A stretch of 64,000 bases of DNA from an uncultured Lysobacteraceae bacterium (GTDB taxonomy: Bacteria; Pseudomonadota; Gammaproteobacteria; Xanthomonadales; Xanthomonadaceae), in NCBI GenBank assembly GCA_936911875.1, contig CAKZGB010000012.1, positions 34,586 to 98,585 on the forward strand. Direction: 5' to 3'. The first letter of the stretch is position 1; the number at the start of each line of letters is the position of its first letter. The position numbers and the translations under genes are program-made. Positions 53,359 through 62,728 of this stretch are shown piece by piece. The notes beneath the pieces were generated by a model. That model made no database searches. It was given only the letters and a program-made list of their open reading frames with translations, and was not told where the DNA came from.

Positions 53359-55680
53359 ATGATCAAATCCCGCAAGCTCGCTCCTCATCAATCCCTGTCC
53401 CGCTCCGTCATGGCGGGCGCCACATTGGCCACGGGTCTCGGCATGGCCTTCGCTGCCAATGCGGAGGCACTGGTTGGCGATGCCCACGTCAAGCATTTGG
53501 GCCATGTCGAAGTGAAGGGCAAGCGCGAGCACATTCCGGATCATGCCGATTCCGACAAGTTCACTCAGAAATTGCAGGACACGCCGCAAACCATCCAGGT
53601 CATCACCAAAGATCTGTTCAATCAGCAAGGTGCGACGACCTTGACTGAGGCACTGCGCAATTCGCCCGGCGTCGGCACGTTCTATGCGGGCGAGAACGGC
53701 AACACCGCCACCGGCGACACCGTGTACATGCGCGGCTTCGATTCTTCGTCCAGCCTGTTTGTCGATGGCGTTCGTGACATCGGTTCGGTCGCGCGCGATC
53801 TCTTTAATGTCGAACGTGTCGAAGTGTTTAAGGGCCCGGCCGGTACCGACAATGGCCGTACGCCGCCCAGTGGTGCCATCAATATGGTCAGCAAGCGCGC
53901 CAAGCTGCGCCGCGATGCATCGGCTTCGGTCACTGTAGGGACGGATGCCCAGCGTCGCGCAACGTTCGATATCAATACGCCCTTGTCGCTGCCCGGTGCC
54001 GCCTTGCGTGTCAATGTGGTGGGGCAGGACAGTGGTGTCCCCGGTCGTGATCACGTCAAAAATCAACGCTGGGGTGTGGCGCCTTCGCTTGGCTTTGGCC
54101 TGGATACCGATACGCGTGCCTATCTGAACTTACTGTACGTGCAGCAAAACAACGTACCCGACGGCTACGTGCCGACCATTGGTCTCCCGGGCTGGACTCC
54201 GCAACCGGGTCTGGAGGCCTTGGTCGGCCATCCGGTCGATCCGAACAATTTCTACGGAACGCGATCGGATTACGAAGACACCACAGGCAAGATGGCCACG
54301 CTGCGTGTGGAGCATGAAGTCTCCGACAACCTGCTGATCTCGAACACGCTGCGTTGGGGCGAGACGCATCAGGACTATATGCTGACGGCGTTCATGAGTA
54401 CCGGTAACAACGTCGGCACGGGTGCGTTGGGCAACATTCGCTATACCGACGTCAATGATCTGAGCAGCTACACTCTGCGTCGCAGTAATCCGACCTTTAA
54501 GGATGTCACTAACGAGATTCTTACCAATCAGTTCAACGTCAATGCCAATTTCAAGACCGGCAATATCGGACACGCATTGAGCACCGGAATTGAACTGACG
54601 CGCGAAAAGCAGGCTTCGCTGGGTCGTGCCGTCACGAACGGTACGATCTGGACGCCGGCCAATCTGTATCAGCCCGACTGGAATGCGACCGGTCTGACTT
54701 GGGCGTATAACGGTGCGGATGGCTACGGCAAGACGCAAACGGCCTCCGTCTATGCCTTCGACACTTTGAGTATTGGTGAGCACTTGCTGGTGACGGGCGG
54801 GTTGCGTGCCGATCGCTACAAGACCGAGTTTCGTAATTCCGTGGCCTGTACGGTCAATGCCAAGAACTGCGGCAGCAATGCGGTCGGAACTGTAGTTCCC
54901 GGTGTCGATCTGGAATCGTCGGACACGCTGCTGAACTGGAAGCTCGGCGCCGTTTACAAGCTCAACCCGACGGTGAACCTGTACACCAACTTTGCGGTGT
55001 CCCAGCAGCCTCCGGGTGGATCGAACTTCGATCTGAGTGCCGCAGCAAACAATCTCAATAATCCGAACATGGATCCGCAACAGGCTCGCACGGCGGAAAT
55101 CGGCGCCAAATTTGCCTTCAACCGTGATCGTTTCTTTGTGGATGCCGCGCTGTTCCGCACGCAAGTATTAAACGAGATCAACACGCAGGATCTGGACAGC
55201 AACGGCAATCCGACGCAGACCGGTGAGAAGCTGGTGCGTGGTGCCGAGCTCACCGCAACCGGTAACCTGACGCGACATTGGTCTGTTTCCGCCGGCTATA
55301 CCTATATGGATACCGAAGTGACTAAGGGCGCCGGTGTGACTGCCGATGGCACCAGTGATCTCGCGTACACCCCGGGTTCTGCGATCACCACGTGGACGAC
55401 CTATCGATTCCCGTTTGGTCTGACCTTGGGTGGTGGTGCCCGTTACAACGAAGGCCTGCATCGCGGTACCGATGGCGCCGTCGGCACGCCGGCATTTACC
55501 AAGTCGTACACCGTGTGGGATGCCGTGGCTTCGTTCGATGTCACGCCGGACCTGAGTCTGCGCCTGAATGCCTATAACCTGTTTAATAAGCAGTACGTGG
55601 CCTCGATCAACAAGTCGGGTTACCGCTATCTGCCGGGCACGCCGCGCACGTTCACGCTGACCGCCGACTTCCGCTTTTAA
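53359..55680 (+). CDS. TonB-dependent siderophore receptor
   Basis: The protein has 773 residues. A signal segment ends near AANAEAL. A plug domain follows with DTPQTIQVITKDLFNQQGATT, TLTEALRNSPGV and VERVEVFKGPAG, then a 22-strand barrel ending in the aromatic residue of FTLTADFRF. It imports a ferric siderophore with energy from TonB-ExbBD. The conserved TonB box near the mature N-terminus is not obvious (possibly HLGHVEVKG). The type, with PiuC next to it, suits catecholate siderophores. It is the first gene of a seven-gene iron cluster. Confidence 0.93.
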   Translation: MIKSRKLAPHQSLSRSVMAGATLATGLGMAFAANAEALVGDAHVKHLGHVEVKGKREHIPDHADSDKFTQKLQDTPQTIQVITKDLFNQQGATTLTEALRNSPGVGTFYAGENGNTATGDTVYMRGFDSSSSLFVDGVRDIGSVARDLFNVERVEVFKGPAGTDNGRTPPSGAINMVSKRAKLRRDASASVTVGTDAQRRATFDINTPLSLPGAALRVNVVGQDSGVPGRDHVKNQRWGVAPSLGFGLDTDTRAYLNLLYVQQNNVPDGYVPTIGLPGWTPQPGLEALVGHPVDPNNFYGTRSDYEDTTGKMATLRVEHEVSDNLLISNTLRWGETHQDYMLTAFMSTGNNVGTGALGNIRYTDVNDLSSYTLRRSNPTFKDVTNEILTNQFNVNANFKTGNIGHALSTGIELTREKQASLGRAVTNGTIWTPANLYQPDWNATGLTWAYNGADGYGKTQTASVYAFDTLSIGEHLLVTGGLRADRYKTEFRNSVACTVNAKNCGSNAVGTVVPGVDLESSDTLLNWKLGAVYKLNPTVNLYTNFAVSQQPPGGSNFDLSAAANNLNNPNMDPQQARTAEIGAKFAFNRDRFFVDAALFRTQVLNEINTQDLDSNGNPTQTGEKLVRGAELTATGNLTRHWSVSAGYTYMDTEVTKGAGVTADGTSDLAYTPGSAITTWTTYRFPFGLTLGGGARYNEGLHRGTDGAVGTPAFTKSYTVWDAVASFDVTPDLSLRLNAYNLFNKQYVASINKSGYRYLPGTPRTFTLTADFRF

Positions 55681-55700
55681 CCGATTTGCAGGAACCGCAC

Positions 55701-56378
55701 ATGTTGCTACACATTCCGGGAGTTCTGACCGCTGACGAGTTGCAGGCCATCCGTCATGGCCTGGAATCGGCAACATGGACCGATGGCAGACAGACCGTCG
55801 GCGTGCAGGGCGCCCAGGTTAAGCGCAATCTGCAGGTCGACGCGAATGATCCGATCCGAGCCGAGTTGGCCGCTCTGGTGGAGTCTGCAGTGCGTCGCCA
55901 TCCGTTGTTCTTTGCGGCGGCGTTGCCGCTGCGCATTCTGACGCCACGGTTCAACTGCTATCAGCAAGGTGGCACCTACGGGATGCACGTCGACGGTGCC
56001 GTGATGCAAGTGGATGCGCAAACGCACCTGCGTAGCGATTTGTCCTGCACCGTGTTCCTGAGCGAGCCGGAGAGCTATGCAGGTGGTGAGCTGGTGATTC
56101 GGGATACTTACGGCGAGCACGACGTCAAGTTGGCTGCCGGCGATGCCATCCTGTACCCCTCGGGCTCTTTGCATCAGGTGACTCCGGTGACCCAAGGTCA
56201 GCGCCTTGCTGCTTTCTTCTGGGTGCAGAGCATGGTCCGCGACCATCAGCAGCGCACCATGCTGTTCGAAATGGATGCAGCGATTCAGTCGCTGCGAGTG
56301 TCCAATGCCGATGAGGATGCCATCGTGCAACTGACCGGCGTTTATCACAACCTCTTACGTCAATGGGCCGAAGTATGA
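55701..56378 (+). CDS. piuC: PiuC/YbiX-type Fe(II) 2-oxoglutarate dioxygenase
   Basis: The protein has 225 residues from ATG 55701, with AGGAA upstream; TTG 55686 is a weaker choice. It belongs to the PKHD hydroxylases. The iron ligands are the His and Asp of YGMHVDGAV and the His of SGSLHQVTPV, and the 2-oxoglutarate arginine is in GQRLAAFFW. Such genes regularly accompany TonB-dependent receptors; the substrate is not known. It overlaps the next gene by four bases. Confidence 0.93.
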   Translation: MLLHIPGVLTADELQAIRHGLESATWTDGRQTVGVQGAQVKRNLQVDANDPIRAELAALVESAVRRHPLFFAAALPLRILTPRFNCYQQGGTYGMHVDGAVMQVDAQTHLRSDLSCTVFLSEPESYAGGELVIRDTYGEHDVKLAAGDAILYPSGSLHQVTPVTQGQRLAAFFWVQSMVRDHQQRTMLFEMDAAIQSLRVSNADEDAIVQLTGVYHNLLRQWAEV

Positions 56379-56998
56379 GCACTAACCCGACCGACGCGCA
56401 ACGCAAGCGCGGCTACTGGATGCGAACCTTGCATCAGTGGCATTGGATCAGTTCCGCCGTCTGTCTGGTGGGCCTACTGTTGTTTGCAGTGACCGGCATC
56501 ACGCTCAATCACGCAACGCTGATCGAAGGCACCCCGAAAGTCGTCACGGGTACGGCGCAACTGCCGACACCTTTGCTGAAGCGTCTGCAGGGTGCAGATA
56601 GCGACCCGATTCCCGACGACGTCGCACGTTGGCTGCAGGATCATACGCGGCAAACGGTGGTGACCGGCACGACCGAATGGAGCGACACGGAACTCTACGT
56701 CTCCATGCCACGCGCCGGTGGTGATGCCTGGTTGAGCGTGGATCGCGAGACCGGTGCCATTGAATTTGAAAATACGTCACGCGGCCTCATCTCTTATCTC
56801 AACGATCTGCACAAAGGCCGCAATACCAATGCGGCCTGGAATGCTTTTATCGATGTGCTGGCCATTGGCTGCCTGGTGTTTTGCATCAGCGGCCTGTTTT
56901 TGCTCGTGTTCCACGCACGTCAGCGAAGCATGACCTGGCCGCTAGTCGGTTTGGGCCTGATCGTTCCGCTGATTCTTCTACTTTTGTTTATTCACTGA
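56375..56998 (+). CDS. PepSY-associated transmembrane protein, putative ferric-siderophore reductase subunit
   Basis: The protein has 207 residues. A first membrane helix follows LHQWHW and ends in GITLNH; a PepSY-like periplasmic part includes LSVDRETGAIEF; and two helices close the protein (FIDVLAIGCLVFCISGLFLL and WPLVGLGLIVPLILLLLF). Histidines at the helix ends could bind heme, as proposed for related PepSY_TM reductases. In other bacteria this module is fused to a flavodoxin reductase, which here is encoded separately at 59350. Electron transfer to ferric siderophores is inferred. Confidence 0.8.
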   Translation: MSTNPTDAQRKRGYWMRTLHQWHWISSAVCLVGLLLFAVTGITLNHATLIEGTPKVVTGTAQLPTPLLKRLQGADSDPIPDDVARWLQDHTRQTVVTGTTEWSDTELYVSMPRAGGDAWLSVDRETGAIEFENTSRGLISYLNDLHKGRNTNAAWNAFIDVLAIGCLVFCISGLFLLVFHARQRSMTWPLVGLGLIVPLILLLLFIH

Positions 56999-57006
56999 GG
57001 ATGTCT

Positions 57007-57537
57007 ATGTCCCGTTCCGCACTTCCTGTTGGTGCCACCTTGCTGGTGGGTTCGATCCTGATGGCAACGCCGGACGCAGCCGCTACCGAGATGACTGTCA
57101 GTGTCGAGATTCCGCGATTAAACGTTGCGGAATATCACCGTCCCTATATCGCCGTCTGGCTTGAAGATGCCGATCAGAAAATGGCCGCCAATCTCTCGGT
57201 CTGGTATCAGCAGACCACCGGCAAGGAGGGTGCAGGCACCAAATGGCTGCCCGACCTTCGACAGTGGTGGCGCAAAGGTGGCCGCAGCCTGAAAGTTCCG
57301 GTCGATGGCATCTCGGGCCCTACACGTCCCGCCGGCCGGCAGACCGTTAAGTACTCTGCCGCGCAGCTGTCGCGCGTTGCGCCCGGCAACTACACGCTAG
57401 TCATCGAGGCCGTGCGCGAGGTCGGTGGCCGCGAACTGGTCAAAGTGCCGGTGGTGATTGCGCCCGGTAAATCCTCTACTGCAACGGCGCGCGGCAAGAC
57501 CGAACTCGGTGCCATTGCCGTCGCCATCAAGCCCTAA
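57007..57537 (+). CDS. Exported DUF2271 protein with candidate flavinylation motif
   Basis: The protein has 176 residues from ATG 57007; ATG 57001 abuts its GAGG and is less likely. A signal peptide ends near PDAAATEM. The mature part has EIPRLNVAEYHRPYIAVWLED, typical of DUF2271. The stretch DGISGPTRPAG resembles the FMN-attachment consensus D-x-x-(S/T)-(G/S)-A-(T/S), with Pro instead of Ala; the acceptor would be Thr106. The nearby apbE encodes the enzyme that makes this bond. The role would be a periplasmic electron carrier. Confidence 0.78.
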   Translation: MSRSALPVGATLLVGSILMATPDAAATEMTVSVEIPRLNVAEYHRPYIAVWLEDADQKMAANLSVWYQQTTGKEGAGTKWLPDLRQWWRKGGRSLKVPVDGISGPTRPAGRQTVKYSAAQLSRVAPGNYTLVIEAVREVGGRELVKVPVVIAPGKSSTATARGKTELGAIAVAIKP

Positions 57538-57563
57538 TTGCTATCCGAACGGAGTACACAAAC

Positions 57564-58376
57564 ATGCAAATGAAATCCAAACTGCTGGTTCTTTCTGCCG
57601 TATTGGCGTTCCTGCCATCCATGGCCATGGCTCACAAAGCCTGGATTCTGCCATCGCAAACCGTGAATTCGGGTGAGACGCCGGTGGTGACGTTCGATGC
57701 CGCCATCTCCAATGACTTGTTCTATTTCAATCACGTGCCGCTGGGGCTGGACCGCATTGCGGTGACCGCGCCCGACGGCTCCAAGGTCGAAATCGAGAAC
57801 GGCTCGACGCTCAAATACCGCAGCGTTTTTGATCTGTCGCTGCGCCAGCAGGGCACGTATCGGATCGCCGCCGTCAACAGCGGTCTGACCGCATCTTGGA
57901 CGCAAGACGGCAAGCCCAAGCGCTGGCGCGGTAGCCCCGCCGAGTTTGCGACTGCGGTGCCGGCCAATGCCGCCGATCTGAAAGTGATGCAGTCGCTGGG
58001 CCGTATCGAAACCTTTGTAACCAACGGCGATCCGAATGATGTTGCTATCAAGCCGGTGGGACAGGGACTTGAGGTCGTGGTCGAAGGCCATCCTAACGAT
58101 CTGATCACCGGTGAAAAAACGACGTTCCAACTTTTGCTCGATGGCCAACCGGCTGCCGGCGTCGACGTCGAAATCGTCCGCGGTGCCACGCGTTATCGCA
58201 ACAGCCAGGATGAGATCAAGGTCAAGACCGATGCTCAAGGTAAATTCAGTGCCGACTTTGCTGAGCCGGGCATGTACTGGCTGGAAACGGCTACGACAGA
58301 TGCCAAGACTTCGATTAAGCAGGCTAAAGAACGCCGTCTGAGCTACGTAGCCACCTACGAAGTGCTGCCGGAATAA
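57564..58376 (+). CDS. Exported DUF4198 protein with N-terminal histidine
   Basis: The protein has 270 residues. The signal peptide ends SMAMA, so the mature protein would begin with His24 (HKAWILPS), a feature shared by DUF4198 and NikM-type metal-handling proteins. Beta-rich domains follow, the last with an Ig-like pattern (VKTDAQGKFSADFAEPGMYWLE). It may bind a metal at its free N-terminus and assist iron handling in the periplasm; this is inferred. Confidence 0.8.
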   Translation: MQMKSKLLVLSAVLAFLPSMAMAHKAWILPSQTVNSGETPVVTFDAAISNDLFYFNHVPLGLDRIAVTAPDGSKVEIENGSTLKYRSVFDLSLRQQGTYRIAAVNSGLTASWTQDGKPKRWRGSPAEFATAVPANAADLKVMQSLGRIETFVTNGDPNDVAIKPVGQGLEVVVEGHPNDLITGEKTTFQLLLDGQPAAGVDVEIVRGATRYRNSQDEIKVKTDAQGKFSADFAEPGMYWLETATTDAKTSIKQAKERRLSYVATYEVLPE

Positions 58377-58396
58377 GTACCGGAGTTTTGTTGGAC

Positions 58397-59353
58397 ATGT
58401 CGGATTGGGCGCGTTTGGGCGGCGAAAGCATGGGCACCGGTTGGAGTGTCGTCATGCAGTGCCCGCCCGGGAGTGATCTGCGCAAATTGCATCAGGCCAT
58501 TGAACAGTGTCTGGATCGTGTCATTGCGCAGATGAGTACCTGGGAGCCGGACTCCGAGATATCCCGCTTCAATGTAGGTGAGCCCGGCAGTTGGCACCGC
58601 GTGTCGTTTGAGTTCTTCAGCGTGCTGGAGTGCGCACTCGACATTGCACGTGCCAGCGATGGTGCGCTCGATCCCACCATCGGGCGTCTGGTCGGCCTGT
58701 GGGGTTTTGGTGCCGAAGCGAATTCCGTCGGCGCCAACATTCCCGCCGCCGCTGAGCTTGAGGCCGCGCGTGACGCATCGGGGTGGCAGCGCCTTCGACT
58801 GGATGCACCGAGTTTGTCGGTCTGTCAGCCCGGCGGACTGCATCTCGATCTCTCTGCCATTGCCAAGGGTTTTGCCGCCGATTGGGTCGCAATGCGTTTA
58901 CGCGAGTTGCACATCAGTAACGCATTAGTTGAGGTGGGCGGCGAGCTCGTCGCCATGGGTAAGTCGGAACGCGGAACGCCGTGGAACATTCTGCTGGAGA
59001 GCGGCGACGAGACCGATGAATCGCAACCGCGCGTGATCGCGATGGAGCAGGGTGCTGTGGCAACCAGCGGCGATCTATGGCACGGCGAGCGTCGTGGCGA
59101 CCGTTGGGTCTCGCACAGTCTCGATCCCCGCACCGGTGAACCGATTCCTGCCGCCGTGAGTGCGGTGACTGTTGTTGCGGATTCGGCCATGCGTGCCGAT
59201 GGCTGGGCTACGGCGTTAGCGGTACTCGGCCCTCAGATCGGTTTTCAACGTGCCGTTGCGTTGAATATCCCCGCGCGCTTTGTAGTGCGCGAAGGCAGCG
59301 GAGTCACCGAACGTTGCACGCCCGCATTGGAACCCCTGCTGGTGGACGCATGA
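58397..59353 (+). CDS. apbE: FAD:protein FMN transferase ApbE
   Basis: The protein has 318 residues from ATG 58397; TTG codons at 58388 and 58391 are alternatives. ApbE attaches FMN to Thr or Ser of target proteins. Visible are GESMGTGWSV, the flavin-site stretch LDLSAIAKGFAADWV, LVEVGGELVAMG, AVATSGDLWHG, HSLDPRTGEPI and the metal-site region ADGWATALAVLG. Unlike most ApbE proteins it has no signal peptide or lipobox under any start. Its stop overlaps the reductase gene (ATGA). The DUF2271 protein is a likely target. Confidence 0.9.
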   Translation: MSDWARLGGESMGTGWSVVMQCPPGSDLRKLHQAIEQCLDRVIAQMSTWEPDSEISRFNVGEPGSWHRVSFEFFSVLECALDIARASDGALDPTIGRLVGLWGFGAEANSVGANIPAAAELEAARDASGWQRLRLDAPSLSVCQPGGLHLDLSAIAKGFAADWVAMRLRELHISNALVEVGGELVAMGKSERGTPWNILLESGDETDESQPRVIAMEQGAVATSGDLWHGERRGDRWVSHSLDPRTGEPIPAAVSAVTVVADSAMRADGWATALAVLGPQIGFQRAVALNIPARFVVREGSGVTERCTPALEPLLVDA

Positions 59354-60810
59354 GCCGGCGCGTGATGGCTAATGCCTTGGTGTTGCTGCTGTTGCTCGCA
59401 GCGAGCATCGCACTGATCTCACTGCAGCCCGCACCGCTGTGGACCACAGACCGCGGCCACTGGTGGATTGCCGCTGTGTTGCTGCTTCTCCACGCCGCCT
59501 GTTCCTGGTGGTGGGTTCGACGTCATCAGGCGAAGGTTAGCAGCAATACCGAAGTCTCCGCGCAAACCGTACTGGTGGTGCACGCCAGCCAGACCGGCAC
59601 GGCGGCAGCACTGGCAGAACAAACGGTGCAGACGCTGCGTAGTAGCGGTGTAGCGGCAGAACTGCGATCGATGGGTGAGCTGCAAGCAGAGACCTTGCGC
59701 AACGCGAGTCGGTCGCTATGGATTGTGAGTACCACCGGCGAAGGCGATGCCCCCGACGTGGCGTTACCCTTCCTGCAAACACTTGAACAGCCGCTCGAAA
59801 TTACAGCGAGCCATGAATATGCGTTGCTGGCACTGGGTGATCGCACCTACACGCATTACTGCGCGTTCGGCGAACGTGTCACACAGTGGCTTGATGCATC
59901 GGGCGCAAGGGCGATGCGACCGTGGATTGCCGTGGACAATCTGGATCCCGCAGCGCTAGAACACTGGCAGCTCGTGTTGCGTCAGCTCGGCGCGCAAGAC
60001 GCAAGTCTGATGAAGGCAACTCGTGCACCGTTCCGTTATGGACACCTGATTCAGCGCACGCTGCTGAACCCCGGCAGCCTGGGCGGTGAGGCGCATCGGA
60101 TTAGCCTTCGTACTGAAGGAGAGATGCCCAACTGGCAGGCCGGTGACATTTTGCAGATTGCTGCATTGGATGAGCAGGGTACATTGCCGGCGCCTGATGC
60201 GGCGGCGTCGCAGTGGCGCGAGTATTCGATCGCGTCGATTCCGCAAGATGGCGCCATCGAATTGCTGGTGCGGCTGATGCACGATCCGAACGGACGCCCC
60301 GGTGCCATGAGTGGCTTGCTGTGTCGAGAATGGCCGATCGGTGCGCGCATGGGCTTGCGGATCCGCAGCAACCCCAGCTTTCACTTGCCGTCTGAAGATG
60401 CCACGCCGCTGATTCTGATCGGCAACGGCACCGGGATTGCCGGCTTGCGCTCACTCTTGCGTGAGCGTGTCCGTCGCGGTGGCGGTCCGATGTGGCTGCT
60501 GTTTGGTGAGCGTCAGCGCGATCACGATGCCTTCTTCAGTGACGAGTTGCAGGAGTATGCGGATACCGGTGCCCTGCAACAGCTCGATGTCACGTTCTCG
60601 CGCGATGGCGACGGCGAATATGTATGGCAGCGCCTGCAGAGTAGGGCAGCGCAACTGCACGATTGGATCGGACGGGGCGCGGTGATCATGGTCTGTGGCA
60701 GCCGTGCGAGTATGGCCGCCGATGTGGACCGCATCCTGCGTGACTTGCTGGGGCCGCAAGCCGTTGACGACCTGACGCGCGACGGCCGCTACCGCCGCGA
60801 TGTGTACTGA
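59350..60810 (+). CDS. Membrane-tethered flavodoxin/NADPH reductase
   Basis: The protein has 486 residues from ATG 59350. Two N-terminal membrane helices (about residues 6-24 and 37-58) anchor it. A flavodoxin domain follows (VVHASQTGTAAALAEQT, STTGEGDAPDVALPF, ALGDRTYTHYCAFG), then an FAD and NADPH reductase part like CysJ (REYSIASIPQDGAIELLVR, LIGNGTGIAGLRSLLRERV, YVWQRLQSRAAQL, MVCGSRASMAADVD, YRRDVY). It probably passes electrons from NADPH through the PepSY membrane protein to ferric siderophores. It is the last gene of the iron cluster. Confidence 0.88.
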   Translation: MSRRVMANALVLLLLLAASIALISLQPAPLWTTDRGHWWIAAVLLLLHAACSWWWVRRHQAKVSSNTEVSAQTVLVVHASQTGTAAALAEQTVQTLRSSGVAAELRSMGELQAETLRNASRSLWIVSTTGEGDAPDVALPFLQTLEQPLEITASHEYALLALGDRTYTHYCAFGERVTQWLDASGARAMRPWIAVDNLDPAALEHWQLVLRQLGAQDASLMKATRAPFRYGHLIQRTLLNPGSLGGEAHRISLRTEGEMPNWQAGDILQIAALDEQGTLPAPDAAASQWREYSIASIPQDGAIELLVRLMHDPNGRPGAMSGLLCREWPIGARMGLRIRSNPSFHLPSEDATPLILIGNGTGIAGLRSLLRERVRRGGGPMWLLFGERQRDHDAFFSDELQEYADTGALQQLDVTFSRDGDGEYVWQRLQSRAAQLHDWIGRGAVIMVCGSRASMAADVDRILRDLLGPQAVDDLTRDGRYRRDVY

Positions 60811-60865
60811 GCATTTGCTCAGCCTTGTAGCCATCTTAACGATGCCGGTGGTAGCCTAAATTCCG

Positions 60866-62719
60866 ATGCCACCTCCATTACCTCAAGCTCAATTGAACCT
60901 GCGCGAACGCTTCAGTGCGATGCGCAATATCCGGCCGTTCCTGGCCGAAATCTGGTCGACCAGCAAGCCGCTGACCATTGCAGCGGTCATCATCCGTCTG
61001 CTGCGCGCGCTGTTCCCCATCGTCACGCTGTACATCGGCAAGCTGATCATCGACGAAGCGATTCGTCTGGTGGATGTCGGCGTCACCGATGACCTAATGC
61101 TGGCGCTGCAGGACGGCACACTGAATCGCCTGCTGCTGTTCCTGGTTCTTGAATTTGCGCTGGCCGTTGCGAACGATCTGTTCGGCCGGCTGTCCGGCTA
61201 CGTGGACTCGGTACTGTCCGAGATGTTCACCAATGCCACCTCCATCCGCCTGATGGAACACGCATCGACGTTGGATCTTGAGGATTTCGAGAACGCCGAT
61301 CTGCAGGATCAGCTGGAGCGGGCGCGGCGTCAGACCATGGGCCGCATGAGCCTGATGTCGCAGCTGTTTGGCCAGGCGCAGGATCTGATCACCATTCTGA
61401 CCTTTGGCGCGGGTCTGCTGGCCTATGCCCCGTGGCTGATTGTGTTGCTTGCCGTGGCCTTGCTGCCTGCGTTTGTCGGCGAGTCGCACTTCAATGCGCA
61501 AAACTACACGCTGAACTTCCAGTGGACTCCCGAACGCCGTCAGCTCGAGTACCTGCGCCAGATGGGCTCCAGCGTCGAGACCGCTAAGGAAGTCAAGATC
61601 TTCAACTTGAACCGGTTCTTTATCGAGCGGTTCCGGTTTCTGTCGCAAAAGTTCTTTGAGGCCAACCGCAAGCTCGCCTCGCGGCGCGCATTCTGGGGTA
61701 CCTTGCTGTCGGCCTTAGGTACGCTCGGTTACTACATCGCCTACGGATACATTGCGTGGCGCACGGTGCGTGGCGATTTCAGCATCGGCGATCTGACCTT
61801 CCTGGCCGGTTCGTTCCGCCGCTTGCGTCAGCTGCTCGAAAGCTTACTGACCGGCTTCTCGCAAGTCGCATCGCAGGCGTTGTACCTCGATGACCTGTAT
61901 TCGTTCTTCCGCATTCAACCCGAGATCATCAGTCGGCCCAACGCGCTGCCGGTGCCTTCGCCAATCAAACAAGGTTTTGTGTTTGAGGATGTCGGTTTCC
62001 GTTACGAAGGCGGTGACCGCTGGGCCTTGCGTCATCTGAGCTTTGAGTTGCACGCCGGCGAAGTGTTGGCGCTGGTCGGCGAGAACGGTGCGGGCAAGAC
62101 CACTTTGGTCAAATTGCTGGCACGGCTTTACGACCCGGATGAAGGCCGAATCACTCTCGATGGCGTCGACTTGCGCGAGTACGATCTCGACGATTTGCGT
62201 GCCAATATCGGCGTAATTTTCCAGGATTTCGTGCGATATCACATGACGGCTGCTGAGAACATCGGCGTCGGTCAAGTTGAGGACATGAATAATCGTGACC
62301 GTATCGAAGACGCAGCACGTCGCGGCATGGCCGATGAAGTCGTGGCCGGTTTGGAGCGCGGATACGATCAGGTCATCGGTCGACGCTTCAAAGAGGGCGT
62401 CGACTTGAGTGGCGGTCAGTGGCAAAAGATCGCCATCGCACGTGCGTATATGCGCGATGCGCAAGTCATGATTCTCGATGAGCCAACTGCCGCGTTGGAT
62501 GCGCGTTCCGAGTTCGAAGTGTTCGAGCGCTTTAAGGAGCTCTCCGACGACAAGACCGCCATCCTGATTTCGCACCGCTTTAGCAGTGTTCGTATGGCCG
62601 ATCGCATCCTGGTGCTTGCAGATGGCAAGGTCGAGGCCAGCGGTACGCACGCCGAGCTGATGGCCCAAGGTGGCCGCTATGCGGAGCTGTTTGAATTGCA
62701 GGCGGCAGGTTACCGCTAG
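60866..62719 (+). CDS. ABC transporter, fused permease and ATPase
   Basis: The protein has 617 residues. The N-terminal half has six hydrophobic helices typical of ABC exporters. The ATPase half has Walker A VGENGAGKTTLVK, Q-loop FQDFVRY, signature LSGGQWQKIAIARA, Walker B VMILDEPTAALD and the H-loop ILISHRFSSV. It probably works as a homodimer. The substrate is unknown. A 55-base gap separates it from the iron cluster, so it may have its own promoter. Confidence 0.9.
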   Translation: MPPPLPQAQLNLRERFSAMRNIRPFLAEIWSTSKPLTIAAVIIRLLRALFPIVTLYIGKLIIDEAIRLVDVGVTDDLMLALQDGTLNRLLLFLVLEFALAVANDLFGRLSGYVDSVLSEMFTNATSIRLMEHASTLDLEDFENADLQDQLERARRQTMGRMSLMSQLFGQAQDLITILTFGAGLLAYAPWLIVLLAVALLPAFVGESHFNAQNYTLNFQWTPERRQLEYLRQMGSSVETAKEVKIFNLNRFFIERFRFLSQKFFEANRKLASRRAFWGTLLSALGTLGYYIAYGYIAWRTVRGDFSIGDLTFLAGSFRRLRQLLESLLTGFSQVASQALYLDDLYSFFRIQPEIISRPNALPVPSPIKQGFVFEDVGFRYEGGDRWALRHLSFELHAGEVLALVGENGAGKTTLVKLLARLYDPDEGRITLDGVDLREYDLDDLRANIGVIFQDFVRYHMTAAENIGVGQVEDMNNRDRIEDAARRGMADEVVAGLERGYDQVIGRRFKEGVDLSGGQWQKIAIARAYMRDAQVMILDEPTAALDARSEFEVFERFKELSDDKTAILISHRFSSVRMADRILVLADGKVEASGTHAELMAQGGRYAELFELQAAGYR

Positions 62720-62728
62720 GAGAAGAAC

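Noticed and set aside
53307..53648. Separate small gene ahead of the TonB-dependent receptor
   Set aside because: It overlaps the receptor in another frame for most of its length and encodes no recognisable protein.
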